Shown here: piece by piece, positions 30,102-43,238 of the stretch | Layout of the letters: each line of letters begins with the position of its first letter | Numbering within the stretch: position 1 is the stretch's first letter | Assembly (NCBI GenBank): GCA_004151065.3 | Contig: NWUY0300002973.1 | Location: 138,202-183,430 of the forward strand | Direction of reading: 5' to 3' | Source of the DNA: Larix sibirica | Taxonomy: Eukaryota > Streptophyta > Pinopsida > Pinales > Pinaceae | DNA length: 45,229 nt | Notes under the pieces: generated by a model | What the model was told of the DNA's origin: nothing | Databases searched by the model: none | The model's input: only the letters and a program-made list of their open reading frames with translations | Made by a program: the position numbers and the translations under genes

Positions 30102-32385
30102 ACCAAGACAAAAAGTCAAATAAGAGGACATGTAAACCCTCATGGTTTTCTAATACTCAAGCAATTGGTGTGAAATCTCGTTTGAAACCAACTCAAAGCA
30201 ATAAAAAATATCCTTCTTGTGAAATATGTAATAGATGATAAATATGACATACCTATACACACAAGTTATGGACTCTTGTCCAACCAACCAAACCAACAAC
30301 CATGCTATCTCTCAACAATGATCAACCAACTCTAGAATATCCACCTAGTATAGTTCTACATCTTCACATTTTGGTTATACCGACCTTTTGAGGCCTCAAT
30401 GAGTCCCAAGTCAACTGACTTGGGGACTACCTTCAAATTTTTCATCAAGCCTCATCAAATAGACTCTACTCTTGTGTATTTTCCCTTTTATGCTTAATTT
30501 ATGATTGTGAGTTGCTAGATAGAATTATATTGAGTGGATGTGTGATTTTTTTTTTTGTTTTAGAAATCATGATAGTTTGTGGTTGTTGCATTGTCAAAGT
30601 TTGTTTACCATGCATATTTAATCTCCGCACATCCATTGCATTGCATGCGCCTTAGTATTTGTTATTGTGCCGCATGGATTTGATTGGCTTTGACCTACTT
30701 GAAAGTATTATGCAATTTTGTCGAGGGTTATTGAAGATTTTTTCCATCATACAGTTGCTCAAAACTAACTTTCGAACAAATGCAACAATTTCACCAAGTG
30801 TTGGGTATTTGGTGATGTAAGCATCACAGAATCATTTTCTTGGGTTAAAACTAATCAAGCGTTTCTAGATCTTACCAAAGTTAGTGAATGTATTAAAGTC
30901 TATATAAGAGAGATCACATACAATTTTGAGTATTGGTTGAAATTATATTTTGAATCCCAAAAAAGGTCGTTTGTAGGTTTTTAAGAGTTGCAAACTCAAT
31001 GCAACTATCAGAATCTGATTTTGATGCCTACGTATATGGAAATACATGTTTATGATTTCCCATCAATAAAGTAGTTTGATCTTCAAAAGTTATAAAAGAT
31101 ATAGAGCTGACTTTGAAAACCACTAGTTTTAAATTTATGCCTATCTTCTACACTCTACAAAAAAATGGTTCTTCAATTGCATCTCTTGAAAGGAACTTAT
31201 TGTTTATGAAGTCAAGTAGCTAAGATGTCCCATCGTTACCAAAGTTAAGTAATTGTTTATCATTCAAAATAATCTTCCAATGAAATATAGTTTTAATTAT
31301 TCTAATTTGATTAACTCCATTTGTGCCTTAATAGCTCTCAATGTCATTCAAAATCTGCATAGTCTTATGGGTCCCCTTCACATTTCAATTTTTTATTTAA
31401 TTATCCTTAAATGTACCTTAGTTAACTTTGCCATTATAAAATAAAAAGGGTGTTTTTAAAAAAATCAAATGATCATATAATAATTGGCCCTCTTGACTTT
31501 CTGCCTTTTAAAATTTTGGAATTTGGAATGTCCTTGTCTTAATATGCGTTGATGGCTTAATCGACCTAATGATCTCATCCCATTAGACCCCTTTCCATTT
31601 TTACATTCGAGTGATCTTCATTTTTGGCCTAATTTGGAAATGCCCTAATACATAATAATGACTACCATGCATGACCTCCACCCGTAGCTTTTGTGCTTTT
31701 CTTGGGTATTCTAGGGTGCTCACTAGTTTAGCATGTGAAAGTCGTGAGTTTCCCGTGACTATTATTAGGGAAACCCACGAGCATAGGGTAAAAGAGTGAA
31801 ATAAAGTTGGAGGTGTAATGTTAGTCCTCGCATAAAGCATGTACAAGGTTATAAGTCAATTGATTTGATTAATGATTAAGGGTGATTCAATGTAAGTGAA
31901 ATATATGCTCCCTAATGTTTGAAGTTGAAACAGCAGTTGATGGCCAGAACACGTTATAAAATGGAGAGTACATTGGCAAGTGAGTGGAGGAAGGAGACCC
32001 ATAGATAAAGGGTCAGTGAGGTACTGCAAAAAAAGATCAAAGTATTAGATGAAAAATATTCTTAAGGCAAGCATACCCATGCTCATGTGTAAATAAGCAT
32101 GGTCGCCCCATCAAATACACTACAGATCCATGAGATATATAATTTGCAAAATCATGGCCATGGAAGAATACACAGTGGATCAATCTCAAAACAAAATTGT
32201 AGCCACGAGAAGATACACAGTGGAACTATGTCTCAGTGTACATGAGGAGAACCACTAAAACTATCAAAAGTGCAAACTTGGTCCTCCAAGGTATCCATCC
32301 AAAAGTGGTAATAAACTCAAACGATATCAACCAAAAGAAATGACTCCACTACCCAAGGTCTTCAATCCAAAACCCACCGCAAGTA
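30102..32385. other. intergenic, no gene recognised
   Basis: AT-rich with scattered short open frames and no family signature. It contains an imperfect palindrome at 30402-30428. The text around 30380-30480 has the feel of decayed LTR-retrotransposon spacer, but no LTR, primer-binding site or pol motif was found. Confidence 0.45.
30402..30428. repeat. imperfect palindrome, 12-bp arms
   Basis: AGTCCCAAGTCA and TGACTTGGGGACT are complementary with one extra G and a 2-base loop. Confidence 0.7.
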
Positions 32386-35300
32386 TGAATCTAACCCATA
32401 TGAATAAATTGTCTATGTTCAAACATGGGAGAAACTATGCTATCATTAGTCATTAAAGTATATAATTGATAGATGTGAGGTAACCCACTGATGATGTTAA
32501 TGGGTACTAAGGTACTGAGTACATTTGAACAAGTGTGAATAGATATTTTAATGTCAAATACTTGCATAATCATCTAGGCAAGGGTCATTGATGTCTACCC
32601 CTTGGCATATACAAAGGAACCTGCCACTAAGGATTGCAAGCCCTAAGGTACTAAAAAGGTCTCTAAATAGTGATGAGTTGGAGTTGCTAGGAAGAGATTT
32701 GTCAAATGAAGGGCATTGAGGCATCCATCATCAACCAACTCAAGACAAGAACATGAACATGAGTTGATGTCTTAGATAATGATGTGGTAGAACATACCAT
32801 TATGTAAAGCTTGACATTGGGACACCATCGGGAAGGCCAACATGGACCACCAAGATATCTAAAGAATGACCAACACATGTTATAGACTTACCTTGAAAAT
32901 TAGCACGACACAATGGTGATTTGGGCAGCGACTAGTGCCAAAAAGGGACCAATGATAAAAACCATCAATGTGAGAGGCATTGAGGTATGCTCCATAAGGT
33001 TAGAAGAATAACCAATCAATGGGGTAGAAACTCGAAATCACGGTATAGTGCCTAAGGCAATACATAACCCCACTACAAGAAATTGGCTCAAATAGGTGCT
33101 TTGGTCAAGGGTAACAAAAACTAACAACTACCATGAAAAAATATGAATTATAGAGATCTAAATTAATTCCCCCCTTTTTCTCTTTTTTGTGTTTATATTT
33201 TTTTATTTTTTTGTCTTTTCATGTTATAGAAAGCTTAAAAGGGATAAAAGAATGCTGGAATACACTAGAATCTTGGCTAGTGTTGCAAGGCATGCATCTA
33301 CATTCCAAACACATGGAATAGACCTATGCAAAGAAAGCAAAATAGGTATTGGGCAAGTTGTGTAAACTCATAAGCATGTCTCTTCCAAGGATAGGGTTCA
33401 ACAATGCAAAAGAAATTGATGCAAATGGCAAGCAACGAAAGTGATTGCAGTGGCGGTAAGCAAAAGGAAGCAAAGTACAACAAGGCATTAAGCACAAGCA
33501 CACAAGTGACAATAAGCAATGCAAGTGCATATCGACAAAATAACGAGAGCCCATGGGGAAATGGATAGAAAATAGATGAGAAAGAAGCATGTAATTTCCA
33601 TCTCAAAGCCGTGGCAAGGCTAATAGGGCTCCCGAGCCTACTAGGATATTTTAGCATGGCCATTGAATGGCAAGAGAGGTGCTAAGTAGAAAATCGCATG
33701 ATGAGTAGGCACTATTGATCAAGTTATGGCTTCACAACATATATGAATAGTTAATGCCACATCTTGATGAGTTCAACCCTAAGGAATAATGGTGGCAAAC
33801 AATCAATCAGGTTGACGATCCAAAATGCAAAGCAAGAACCTATCAATATATACCATGGTACAAAATATTTAGCTCAAAAGTGAAGAATGTTGACACATAA
33901 GACTGCAAAATGTTTCTGATTAGTCCTTAAAAAGGATTAAAACACCTCAGCAAAAGTTAAAGAAATGATAGTATCCATCAAATTGAAATCTTTGGGGAAA
34001 AAACAGTGCAAAATTGGTTTTTATGAAGAAAAAAATCGATAATGGCTTAAATAGGTGAAAATTAAGTCATGTTCACCACTTTATCATGGAATTGTGGAAG
34101 AAAAACCAAATCAAATTTCGAGCATGGATTCCAGGAGCATCTTGTCTAATCCACAAGCCATTTGGAAACCCCATTTGAAATGCACTTGCTGGTTTGACAT
34201 TATACAATCATGAGAAAGATGACTCGATTTTCTCATCAAAACCTTTTGACTTTTTGGTTCCGCAACCTTTAAAATTAAATTAATTTGGCATGAGGATGAT
34301 GTTTGTTTAGAAGGATCCACTATGAGCTCAAAGGGCAGAATTGGGTTCCCCTTTGTCTATGTAATAGAGCTTGGATGTTGCAAACTTATCTTAGGCTTAT
34401 TAGTGTGTATTTTAGTGTTAAGCTACAAATCATTTTGATTATTTGGTTATATACTAGAGCTTGGATGCTGCAAACTTATCTTAGGCTTAGTAGTGTGTAT
34501 TTTAGTGTTAAGCTACCAATTATTTGGTTATAAAATTGGTTTAGTTTACATTTTTTCAAGATGAGATCCTCAACCTTTTCTACTTGAAGCTCTAGATTTA
34601 AAGAATATTTGTGTGAATGGGATTCTCCTTGGTAATGGTTTTTTCCCATGTTTTTGTCCAACCCTAAGGTTTCCTTTCTATTTTTTTGGATCTCCAATAA
34701 TATTTTAACCGAAGAATTTTTATGGAATCATTCTCTCATATTTCTTACATGCAGATATTTTGTTATTATCTAGTTTATTTTGTCATCAGGCTTGTTTCTC
34801 CATTGCATGCACCTAGGTTTGTTGTTTCAATGGATCCCAATTCTATTTAAGATTGGTTTTCATTTGTATTCTAAGTGAATGGAAATTCTCTTTAGCCATA
34901 GTGATTGGGAATGGTTTTCTCTCCCCAAATGGGTATATAGTCAATCAATTTGGCTTACATTGTTGTAGTAGGTATTGTTCTCCTTCATTGTGGCTAATCT
35001 AAATTGGTGGTCATGGACTTCTCTATCCTCATCTTGAGCATACATAGTCTAGCTCTAAAATCTCAAGCATTGTGCCTCCATAACTCCTCGAGAACATTTT
35101 TTTAAGTGAATGAATTATTTGGGGTATGGACTTGATTATGTCCTCATGCCCTCTTAGGAATCACTCAAGCTTGTTTAAGTTGACCTCGGACCGAACCATT
35201 GGTGTTTCATGCATGAAATTTAGGTTGAACACAACACATTATGTGTTCTTGAAGATGGAAGGCCTCTATATTTTAGAGGTCATATTCTTTAGTTTGATCT

Positions 35301-36525
35301 ATGCCATCTATTGTTTCAAGGTCTTTCTTTGTCTTTGAGGTCAATTGTGGAGCAACCCAAGGGTTGAACTAGGTTGTGGTGAGCGCTTGTATTAGGAGAT
35401 TAAGGGGCCACCATGGTGAGCACTGGTATAAAGAACTTAAGGGGCCATGTTGAACAAGGAAGAAACATTGTCATGCTTGGGATTTTGGTTTAATGCTCAC
35501 ATTATATATATTTTGTTTGACTTTGTTTGAATTATTGGCAAAATGGGTAGTTCTACTAACCTTTCAAAGAAAAAGTTGTGACACTAGCATCTCACTTGCA
35601 ATTTTGTTTGACTTAAAATTGTCACATACTCGGATGCCTCCCTTAGCCATCGTGGCCCTCAATTCAAAAGTCGTATCTTCTATAACCAACTATTAGTAAA
35701 AATTCACACTTTAACAATGATACAATCCAAAATTCATATGCAATGGATATAACATTACATATTCTAAACTCATTGGTTAATGAATACCTATTTGTAATCA
35801 AGTTCAGTCCGCCAAATCAATTGTTGAGAAGCAAATCACCACATGACCATAGGAAACAATGAAGGATGCCACTCCCAAGCCAAACATTGTCTATGCTTAC
35901 TCAAGCCCCCTTCTTTTGTGGGATATGGTGTGTGGGTGTGGGCGTATGTGAATAATAAATAGTTTCTACAACTTTGACCTCTCGTCTCTCAATCACAAGT
36001 GGGAGATGATGTGTTTGTGTGTGTGTAATGATCAACCAAATCAAAAACTAAATAATAGGCATGTGTGTAATAGCAAGATGTTTTCTAGCGAAGGTGGGGA
36101 TAGGTGTCTGTAGGGGAGAGTCGTCTATAGTCATGCTTATGTTTGTCATGCTCAACAATTCTTCAAAAAAAAAAAACTGATAGTATGTATCTCTCTACAA
36201 ACCTTTCTATGCACTCCACGTGTTAAGATCATTGGTACTTGTGTTGTTCAAAGCATTTGGAAGCCCTAAAAAGCTGTAAAACCCTTCCTCTCTTGGAAGG
36301 ACTCATTTCTTTGGTTTATTGTGTCATTCAATGATTAATGCCTTTGGTGGTAGACTTTGATTCCTTCTAGGGGAAGTTTTTGATCAAATCCTCTCAGTTC
36401 TTGATGTTGCACCCCCTCAAAGATGGCATTTAGTGTGTTAATGATCCTTTGAATGACCCCCTAACTATTGGCTCCCCTAGGTTGAGGATAAGAGGGAATT
36501 GGCACTAGCTAATGCCGATAAATTC
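32386..36525. repeat. left copy of a 4,140-bp duplication
   Basis: Every landmark recurs at a constant offset of 4,141, with no indel and no difference noticed. It ends exactly at the N (36526). Content is AT-rich intergenic sequence without a recognisable gene. Open frames such as 33298-33663 (-) are hydrophobic but match no family I know. Confidence 0.95.
34365..34533. repeat. 90-bp tandem repeat, two copies (left block)
   Basis: TAGAGCTTGGATG(T/C)TGCAA opens each unit, at 34365 and 34455. The second unit lacks about 11 bases near its end. Both remain open in one frame but show no known protein. Confidence 0.85.
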
Positions 36526-36526
36526 N
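36526..36526. other. assembly gap marker (N)
   Basis: Junction between the two 4,140-bp copies. Confidence 0.95.
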
Positions 36527-39500
36527 TGAATCTAACCCATATGAATAAATTGTCTATGTTCAAACATGGGAGAAACTATGCTATCATTAGTCATTAAAGT
36601 ATATAATTGATAGATGTGAGGTAACCCACTGATGATGTTAATGGGTACTAAGGTACTGAGTACATTTGAACAAGTGTGAATAGATATTTTAATGTCAAAT
36701 ACTTGCATAATCATCTAGGCAAGGGTCATTGATGTCTACCCCTTGGCATATACAAAGGAACCTGCCACTAAGGATTGCAAGCCCTAAGGTACTAAAAAGG
36801 TCTCTAAATAGTGATGAGTTGGAGTTGCTAGGAAGAGATTTGTCAAATGAAGGGCATTGAGGCATCCATCATCAACCAACTCAAGACAAGAACATGAACA
36901 TGAGTTGATGTCTTAGATAATGATGTGGTAGAACATACCATTATGTAAAGCTTGACATTGGGACACCATCGGGAAGGCCAACATGGACCACCAAGATATC
37001 TAAAGAATGACCAACACATGTTATAGACTTACCTTGAAAATTAGCACGACACAATGGTGATTTGGGCAGCGACTAGTGCCAAAAAGGGACCAATGATAAA
37101 AACCATCAATGTGAGAGGCATTGAGGTATGCTCCATAAGGTTAGAAGAATAACCAATCAATGGGGTAGAAACTCGAAATCACGGTATAGTGCCTAAGGCA
37201 ATACATAACCCCACTACAAGAAATTGGCTCAAATAGGTGCTTTGGTCAAGGGTAACAAAAACTAACAACTACCATGAAAAAATATGAATTATAGAGATCT
37301 AAATTAATTCCCCCCTTTTTCTCTTTTTTGTGTTTATATTTTTTTATTTTTTTGTCTTTTCATGTTATAGAAAGCTTAAAAGGGATAAAAGAATGCTGGA
37401 ATACACTAGAATCTTGGCTAGTGTTGCAAGGCATGCATCTACATTCCAAACACATGGAATAGACCTATGCAAAGAAAGCAAAATAGGTATTGGGCAAGTT
37501 GTGTAAACTCATAAGCATGTCTCTTCCAAGGATAGGGTTCAACAATGCAAAAGAAATTGATGCAAATGGCAAGCAACGAAAGTGATTGCAGTGGCGGTAA
37601 GCAAAAGGAAGCAAAGTACAACAAGGCATTAAGCACAAGCACACAAGTGACAATAAGCAATGCAAGTGCATATCGACAAAATAACGAGAGCCCATGGGGA
37701 AATGGATAGAAAATAGATGAGAAAGAAGCATGTAATTTCCATCTCAAAGCCGTGGCAAGGCTAATAGGGCTCCCGAGCCTACTAGGATATTTTAGCATGG
37801 CCATTGAATGGCAAGAGAGGTGCTAAGTAGAAAATCGCATGATGAGTAGGCACTATTGATCAAGTTATGGCTTCACAACATATATGAATAGTTAATGCCA
37901 CATCTTGATGAGTTCAACCCTAAGGAATAATGGTGGCAAACAATCAATCAGGTTGACGATCCAAAATGCAAAGCAAGAACCTATCAATATATACCATGGT
38001 ACAAAATATTTAGCTCAAAAGTGAAGAATGTTGACACATAAGACTGCAAAATGTTTCTGATTAGTCCTTAAAAAGGATTAAAACACCTCAGCAAAAGTTA
38101 AAGAAATGATAGTATCCATCAAATTGAAATCTTTGGGGAAAAAACAGTGCAAAATTGGTTTTTATGAAGAAAAAAATCGATAATGGCTTAAATAGGTGAA
38201 AATTAAGTCATGTTCACCACTTTATCATGGAATTGTGGAAGAAAAACCAAATCAAATTTCGAGCATGGATTCCAGGAGCATCTTGTCTAATCCACAAGCC
38301 ATTTGGAAACCCCATTTGAAATGCACTTGCTGGTTTGACATTATACAATCATGAGAAAGATGACTCGATTTTCTCATCAAAACCTTTTGACTTTTTGGTT
38401 CCGCAACCTTTAAAATTAAATTAATTTGGCATGAGGATGATGTTTGTTTAGAAGGATCCACTATGAGCTCAAAGGGCAGAATTGGGTTCCCCTTTGTCTA
38501 TGTAATAGAGCTTGGATGTTGCAAACTTATCTTAGGCTTATTAGTGTGTATTTTAGTGTTAAGCTACAAATCATTTTGATTATTTGGTTATATACTAGAG
38601 CTTGGATGCTGCAAACTTATCTTAGGCTTAGTAGTGTGTATTTTAGTGTTAAGCTACCAATTATTTGGTTATAAAATTGGTTTAGTTTACATTTTTTCAA
38701 GATGAGATCCTCAACCTTTTCTACTTGAAGCTCTAGATTTAAAGAATATTTGTGTGAATGGGATTCTCCTTGGTAATGGTTTTTTCCCATGTTTTTGTCC
38801 AACCCTAAGGTTTCCTTTCTATTTTTTTGGATCTCCAATAATATTTTAACCGAAGAATTTTTATGGAATCATTCTCTCATATTTCTTACATGCAGATATT
38901 TTGTTATTATCTAGTTTATTTTGTCATCAGGCTTGTTTCTCCATTGCATGCACCTAGGTTTGTTGTTTCAATGGATCCCAATTCTATTTAAGATTGGTTT
39001 TCATTTGTATTCTAAGTGAATGGAAATTCTCTTTAGCCATAGTGATTGGGAATGGTTTTCTCTCCCCAAATGGGTATATAGTCAATCAATTTGGCTTACA
39101 TTGTTGTAGTAGGTATTGTTCTCCTTCATTGTGGCTAATCTAAATTGGTGGTCATGGACTTCTCTATCCTCATCTTGAGCATACATAGTCTAGCTCTAAA
39201 ATCTCAAGCATTGTGCCTCCATAACTCCTCGAGAACATTTTTTTAAGTGAATGAATTATTTGGGGTATGGACTTGATTATGTCCTCATGCCCTCTTAGGA
39301 ATCACTCAAGCTTGTTTAAGTTGACCTCGGACCGAACCATTGGTGTTTCATGCATGAAATTTAGGTTGAACACAACACATTATGTGTTCTTGAAGATGGA
39401 AGGCCTCTATATTTTAGAGGTCATATTCTTTAGTTTGATCTATGCCATCTATTGTTTCAAGGTCTTTCTTTGTCTTTGAGGTCAATTGTGGAGCAACCCA

Positions 39501-40666
39501 AGGGTTGAACTAGGTTGTGGTGAGCGCTTGTATTAGGAGATTAAGGGGCCACCATGGTGAGCACTGGTATAAAGAACTTAAGGGGCCATGTTGAACAAGG
39601 AAGAAACATTGTCATGCTTGGGATTTTGGTTTAATGCTCACATTATATATATTTTGTTTGACTTTGTTTGAATTATTGGCAAAATGGGTAGTTCTACTAA
39701 CCTTTCAAAGAAAAAGTTGTGACACTAGCATCTCACTTGCAATTTTGTTTGACTTAAAATTGTCACATACTCGGATGCCTCCCTTAGCCATCGTGGCCCT
39801 CAATTCAAAAGTCGTATCTTCTATAACCAACTATTAGTAAAAATTCACACTTTAACAATGATACAATCCAAAATTCATATGCAATGGATATAACATTACA
39901 TATTCTAAACTCATTGGTTAATGAATACCTATTTGTAATCAAGTTCAGTCCGCCAAATCAATTGTTGAGAAGCAAATCACCACATGACCATAGGAAACAA
40001 TGAAGGATGCCACTCCCAAGCCAAACATTGTCTATGCTTACTCAAGCCCCCTTCTTTTGTGGGATATGGTGTGTGGGTGTGGGCGTATGTGAATAATAAA
40101 TAGTTTCTACAACTTTGACCTCTCGTCTCTCAATCACAAGTGGGAGATGATGTGTTTGTGTGTGTGTAATGATCAACCAAATCAAAAACTAAATAATAGG
40201 CATGTGTGTAATAGCAAGATGTTTTCTAGCGAAGGTGGGGATAGGTGTCTGTAGGGGAGAGTCGTCTATAGTCATGCTTATGTTTGTCATGCTCAACAAT
40301 TCTTCAAAAAAAAAAAACTGATAGTATGTATCTCTCTACAAACCTTTCTATGCACTCCACGTGTTAAGATCATTGGTACTTGTGTTGTTCAAAGCATTTG
40401 GAAGCCCTAAAAAGCTGTAAAACCCTTCCTCTCTTGGAAGGACTCATTTCTTTGGTTTATTGTGTCATTCAATGATTAATGCCTTTGGTGGTAGACTTTG
40501 ATTCCTTCTAGGGGAAGTTTTTGATCAAATCCTCTCAGTTCTTGATGTTGCACCCCCTCAAAGATGGCATTTAGTGTGTTAATGATCCTTTGAATGACCC
40601 CCTAACTATTGGCTCCCCTAGGTTGAGGATAAGAGGGAATTGGCACTAGCTAATGCCGATAAATTC
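36527..40666. repeat. right copy of the 4,140-bp duplication
   Basis: Partner of 32386-36525. It starts TGAATCTAACCC directly after the N and ends GATAAATTC at 40666, after which unique sequence begins. Confidence 0.95.
38506..38674. repeat. 90-bp tandem repeat (right block copy)
   Basis: Same repeat as 34365-34533, carried in the duplicated block. Confidence 0.85.
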
Positions 40667-40989
40667 ATCTTCGACTATATACAAGGGCTCATCCCAAAGA
40701 ATCCAGTGTTAAGCTTGGCCTCCCAATGCATCAACCCCAATGGCACCACTAACATTAAGTAAAGGCTACAAGTTTTTCCAAATATGTTGGGCGATTACAG
40801 GTGGCTCTACTCCAATCCCTTCCTTGAAAGTCTACATAACAAACTTTCATCATTGAAATCCAAACAAAACTTGGTTAGTTTAGACTTCGCAATATTTGGA
40901 CAACAATATTTAAACCCAAAAAACATTATTTGCCAAGTATTTAGTTGTGGGAGGTAGCTTATTAGATAAGAAATAAACTTCAAGATTGT
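40667..40989. other. no gene seen
   Basis: Mixed-composition sequence between the large duplication and the LINE-F fragment, with stops in all frames. Upstream LINE-F sequence may extend into it but is not recognisable. Confidence 0.45.
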
Positions 40990-41300
40990 GTGCAACACGC
41001 ATTGTCTTTGATGTGGGAGGGACAAAACAAGCAACTCTTTTGATTCTACTCTCACCAAGCTCCCTAACCCTATGCCAACAATATCTCCCAACCTTATTCT
41101 CGTGGAGTGATGCCTTGTTAGGGGATCACTTGCCTTGGGCCATTGGATTTTACATTGAATGGTTGCTTATCAATGTTGAGATCCTCTTTTGGCTTTGGAA
41201 GAAGCAAAATGATGTTTTGTTTAATGGAAATGTCTCATCACACAACTTTCTTGGTATGATGGTACAACCTATCAATGTAATTCACAATATAGAGGTGTAA
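40990..41300 (+). pseudogene. LINE-F fragment: segment between zf-RVT and RNase H
   Basis: About 100 open residues end with VEILFWLWKKQNDVLFNGN, matching the W-x-WK-x-RN-x-x-F pattern that follows zf-RVT in LINE ORF2 (LINE-A: MMWGLWKARNIAIFEGK). Upstream YLPTLFSWSDALL fits the same linker. No RT or RNase H motif is attached, so it is a small relic. The assignment rests on one short motif. Confidence 0.45.
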
Positions 41301-41704
41301 AGTGCGACTCAAAATGGAGCATTTACAACAATTGCTTGGCAGTAGTAAGAGACCCACGGACCATGAGTAGATTACCCCCCTAATCCACTTGGCCTAGTTG
41401 TCCCCCTAGTCCACCAAGATGGCCTAGTTCTGTAGGTTTCCATCACAATAGGCCCCACCATTGGGCAAGTTGACAATGGTGTGAGAGGCACAAGCACAGT
41501 TAGAGTTGACCCGTGATCCCAGAACACAAGGACAAATAGTTCTTGACACCGACTCACCATTTTAGAAAGGTCGGAGCCCTTGGAACCTCCTACCAATGGG
41601 AAAGACCAGGAACAAGCCCAGTACAACTTGGGGCCCCTCCCCAAACAACCATGGCTGGCCTCATAGGGTTGGAGTGGTCACTGCCTGGTATTTATCTACC
41701 TAGG
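41301..41704. other. GC-richer spacer, no gene seen
   Basis: Less AT-rich than its surroundings. A 90-codon minus-strand open frame (41372-41644) is present but shows no recognisable protein. Confidence 0.4.
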
Positions 41705-41890
41705 TAACTACCCTTTGTTTTTTTATGCACAATATGATGTAGATTTAATGTGAACATATGTTTTTGGCCCTTTTTACTTTTTTATTTTTTACACAGAAAC
41801 TACTCTTTGTTTTTTTGCTTCTAACAATATGATGTAAATTTAATATTAATGGATGTTTTGGCATTCTTACTTTTCAATTTACTTGTGGCC
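41705..41890. repeat. ~93-bp diverged tandem repeat, two copies
   Basis: AACTACYCTTTGTTTTTTT followed by AATATGATGTA(G/A)ATTTAAT occurs at 41705 and again at 41798. Confidence 0.7.
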
Positions 41891-41922
41891 TTTTTTATTG
41901 GCGCTTTATAAGAGAAGTTATA

Positions 41923-41973
41923 TTCAAAAAAATGAAAATGAAAAAAAATATATATATTATGAAAATATATATT
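41923..41973. repeat. A/T low-complexity run
   Basis: Short GAAAATGAAAA and TATATA stretches. Confidence 0.7.
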
Positions 41974-42101
41974 TATCTTAACTTCAATGTCGGTTAAGCT
42001 TCAAAGGATTAAAAATACTTATAGCTCCACACATTTTACTACTAACCACGTTAACTTTAAAACCTTGAAATTCTTCATCCATTTCATTAAATAATTCTGA
42101 G

Positions 42102-42669
42102 GTTAAGATAGATTTCATTAAATAATTCTCAGGTTTTTCATTAAATAATTCTGAGGTTAAGATAGATTTCATTAAATAATTCTCAGGTTAAGATGGATTA
42201 GAAGTCTAACCTAAATGTCTTTTAAGCTTTAAACTTCCAGAAGGATTAAAAAACCTATTGCTCCACACATTTAACTTTAAAAACTTGAAATTTTTCATCC
42301 ATTTCATTAAATAATTCAGTTAAGATGGATTTCATTAAATAATTCTCAAGTTAAGATGGATCTATTTTAGAATTCTTAAGCACATAAATCCAAAAATACA
42401 ATGGATTATCCTACAACGCTTATGCATATAAATTCTCCTATGTAAAAGGATTGGAATATGATGGTAAGGGAGAGCATATAAATTATCCTATGTAAGATTG
42501 GAATATGATGGTAAGGGAGAGCATATAAATTATCCTATGTAAGGATTGAAATATGATGGTAAGGAAGAGCATGTGCATATAAATTATCCTATGTAATGAT
42601 TGGAATATGATGGTAACGGAGAGCATGTAATGGTTGGAATATGATGGTAAGGAGACTCTTCACCTATAA
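42102..42669. repeat. left copy of a 568-bp duplication at the N (42670)
   Basis: Repeats at 42671-43238 with a constant offset of 569 and no difference noticed. Internally it has a TTCATTAAATAATTCT repeat and a minisatellite. Confidence 0.94.
42425..42652. repeat. minisatellite, ~47-54-bp unit, about 4.5 copies
   Basis: Units contain CATATAAATTATCCTATGTA and GGAATATGATGGTAAGG, with small length differences and a partial last copy. Repeated at 42994-43221 in the second copy. Confidence 0.88.
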
Positions 42670-42670
42670 N
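42670..42670. other. assembly gap marker (N)
   Basis: Junction between the two 568-bp copies. Confidence 0.95.
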
Positions 42671-43238
42671 GTTAAGATAGATTTCATTAAATAATTCTCA
42701 GGTTTTTCATTAAATAATTCTGAGGTTAAGATAGATTTCATTAAATAATTCTCAGGTTAAGATGGATTAGAAGTCTAACCTAAATGTCTTTTAAGCTTTA
42801 AACTTCCAGAAGGATTAAAAAACCTATTGCTCCACACATTTAACTTTAAAAACTTGAAATTTTTCATCCATTTCATTAAATAATTCAGTTAAGATGGATT
42901 TCATTAAATAATTCTCAAGTTAAGATGGATCTATTTTAGAATTCTTAAGCACATAAATCCAAAAATACAATGGATTATCCTACAACGCTTATGCATATAA
43001 ATTCTCCTATGTAAAAGGATTGGAATATGATGGTAAGGGAGAGCATATAAATTATCCTATGTAAGATTGGAATATGATGGTAAGGGAGAGCATATAAATT
43101 ATCCTATGTAAGGATTGAAATATGATGGTAAGGAAGAGCATGTGCATATAAATTATCCTATGTAATGATTGGAATATGATGGTAACGGAGAGCATGTAAT
43201 GGTTGGAATATGATGGTAAGGAGACTCTTCACCTATAA
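42671..43238. repeat. right copy of the 568-bp duplication
   Basis: Partner of 42102-42669, ending CACCTATAA before unique sequence. Confidence 0.94.

Noticed and set aside
30402-30428. Palindrome as a transcription terminator or small RNA hairpin
   Set aside because: Arms are too short for a plant miRNA precursor, and bacterial-type terminators do not apply here.
33298-33663. 121-codon minus-strand open frame (and its copy at 37439-37804)
   Set aside because: Cys/Leu/Phe-rich, no recognisable domain, in AT-rich intergenic DNA; a chance frame is more likely and the second copy is an assembly duplicate.
32386-40666. Tandem segmental duplication or LTR pair of a 4.1-kb unit
   Set aside because: The copies are adjacent, separated only by an N; no TG...CA ends, primer-binding site or polypurine tract was seen. 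An unmerged contig overlap fits better.
41372-41644. 90-codon minus-strand open frame in GC-richer DNA
   Set aside because: No domain or conserved pattern; the lower stop density follows from base composition.
42425-43221. CRISPR-like spaced repeats
   Set aside because: The repeats are contiguous degenerate minisatellite units with no unique spacers, in plant DNA.
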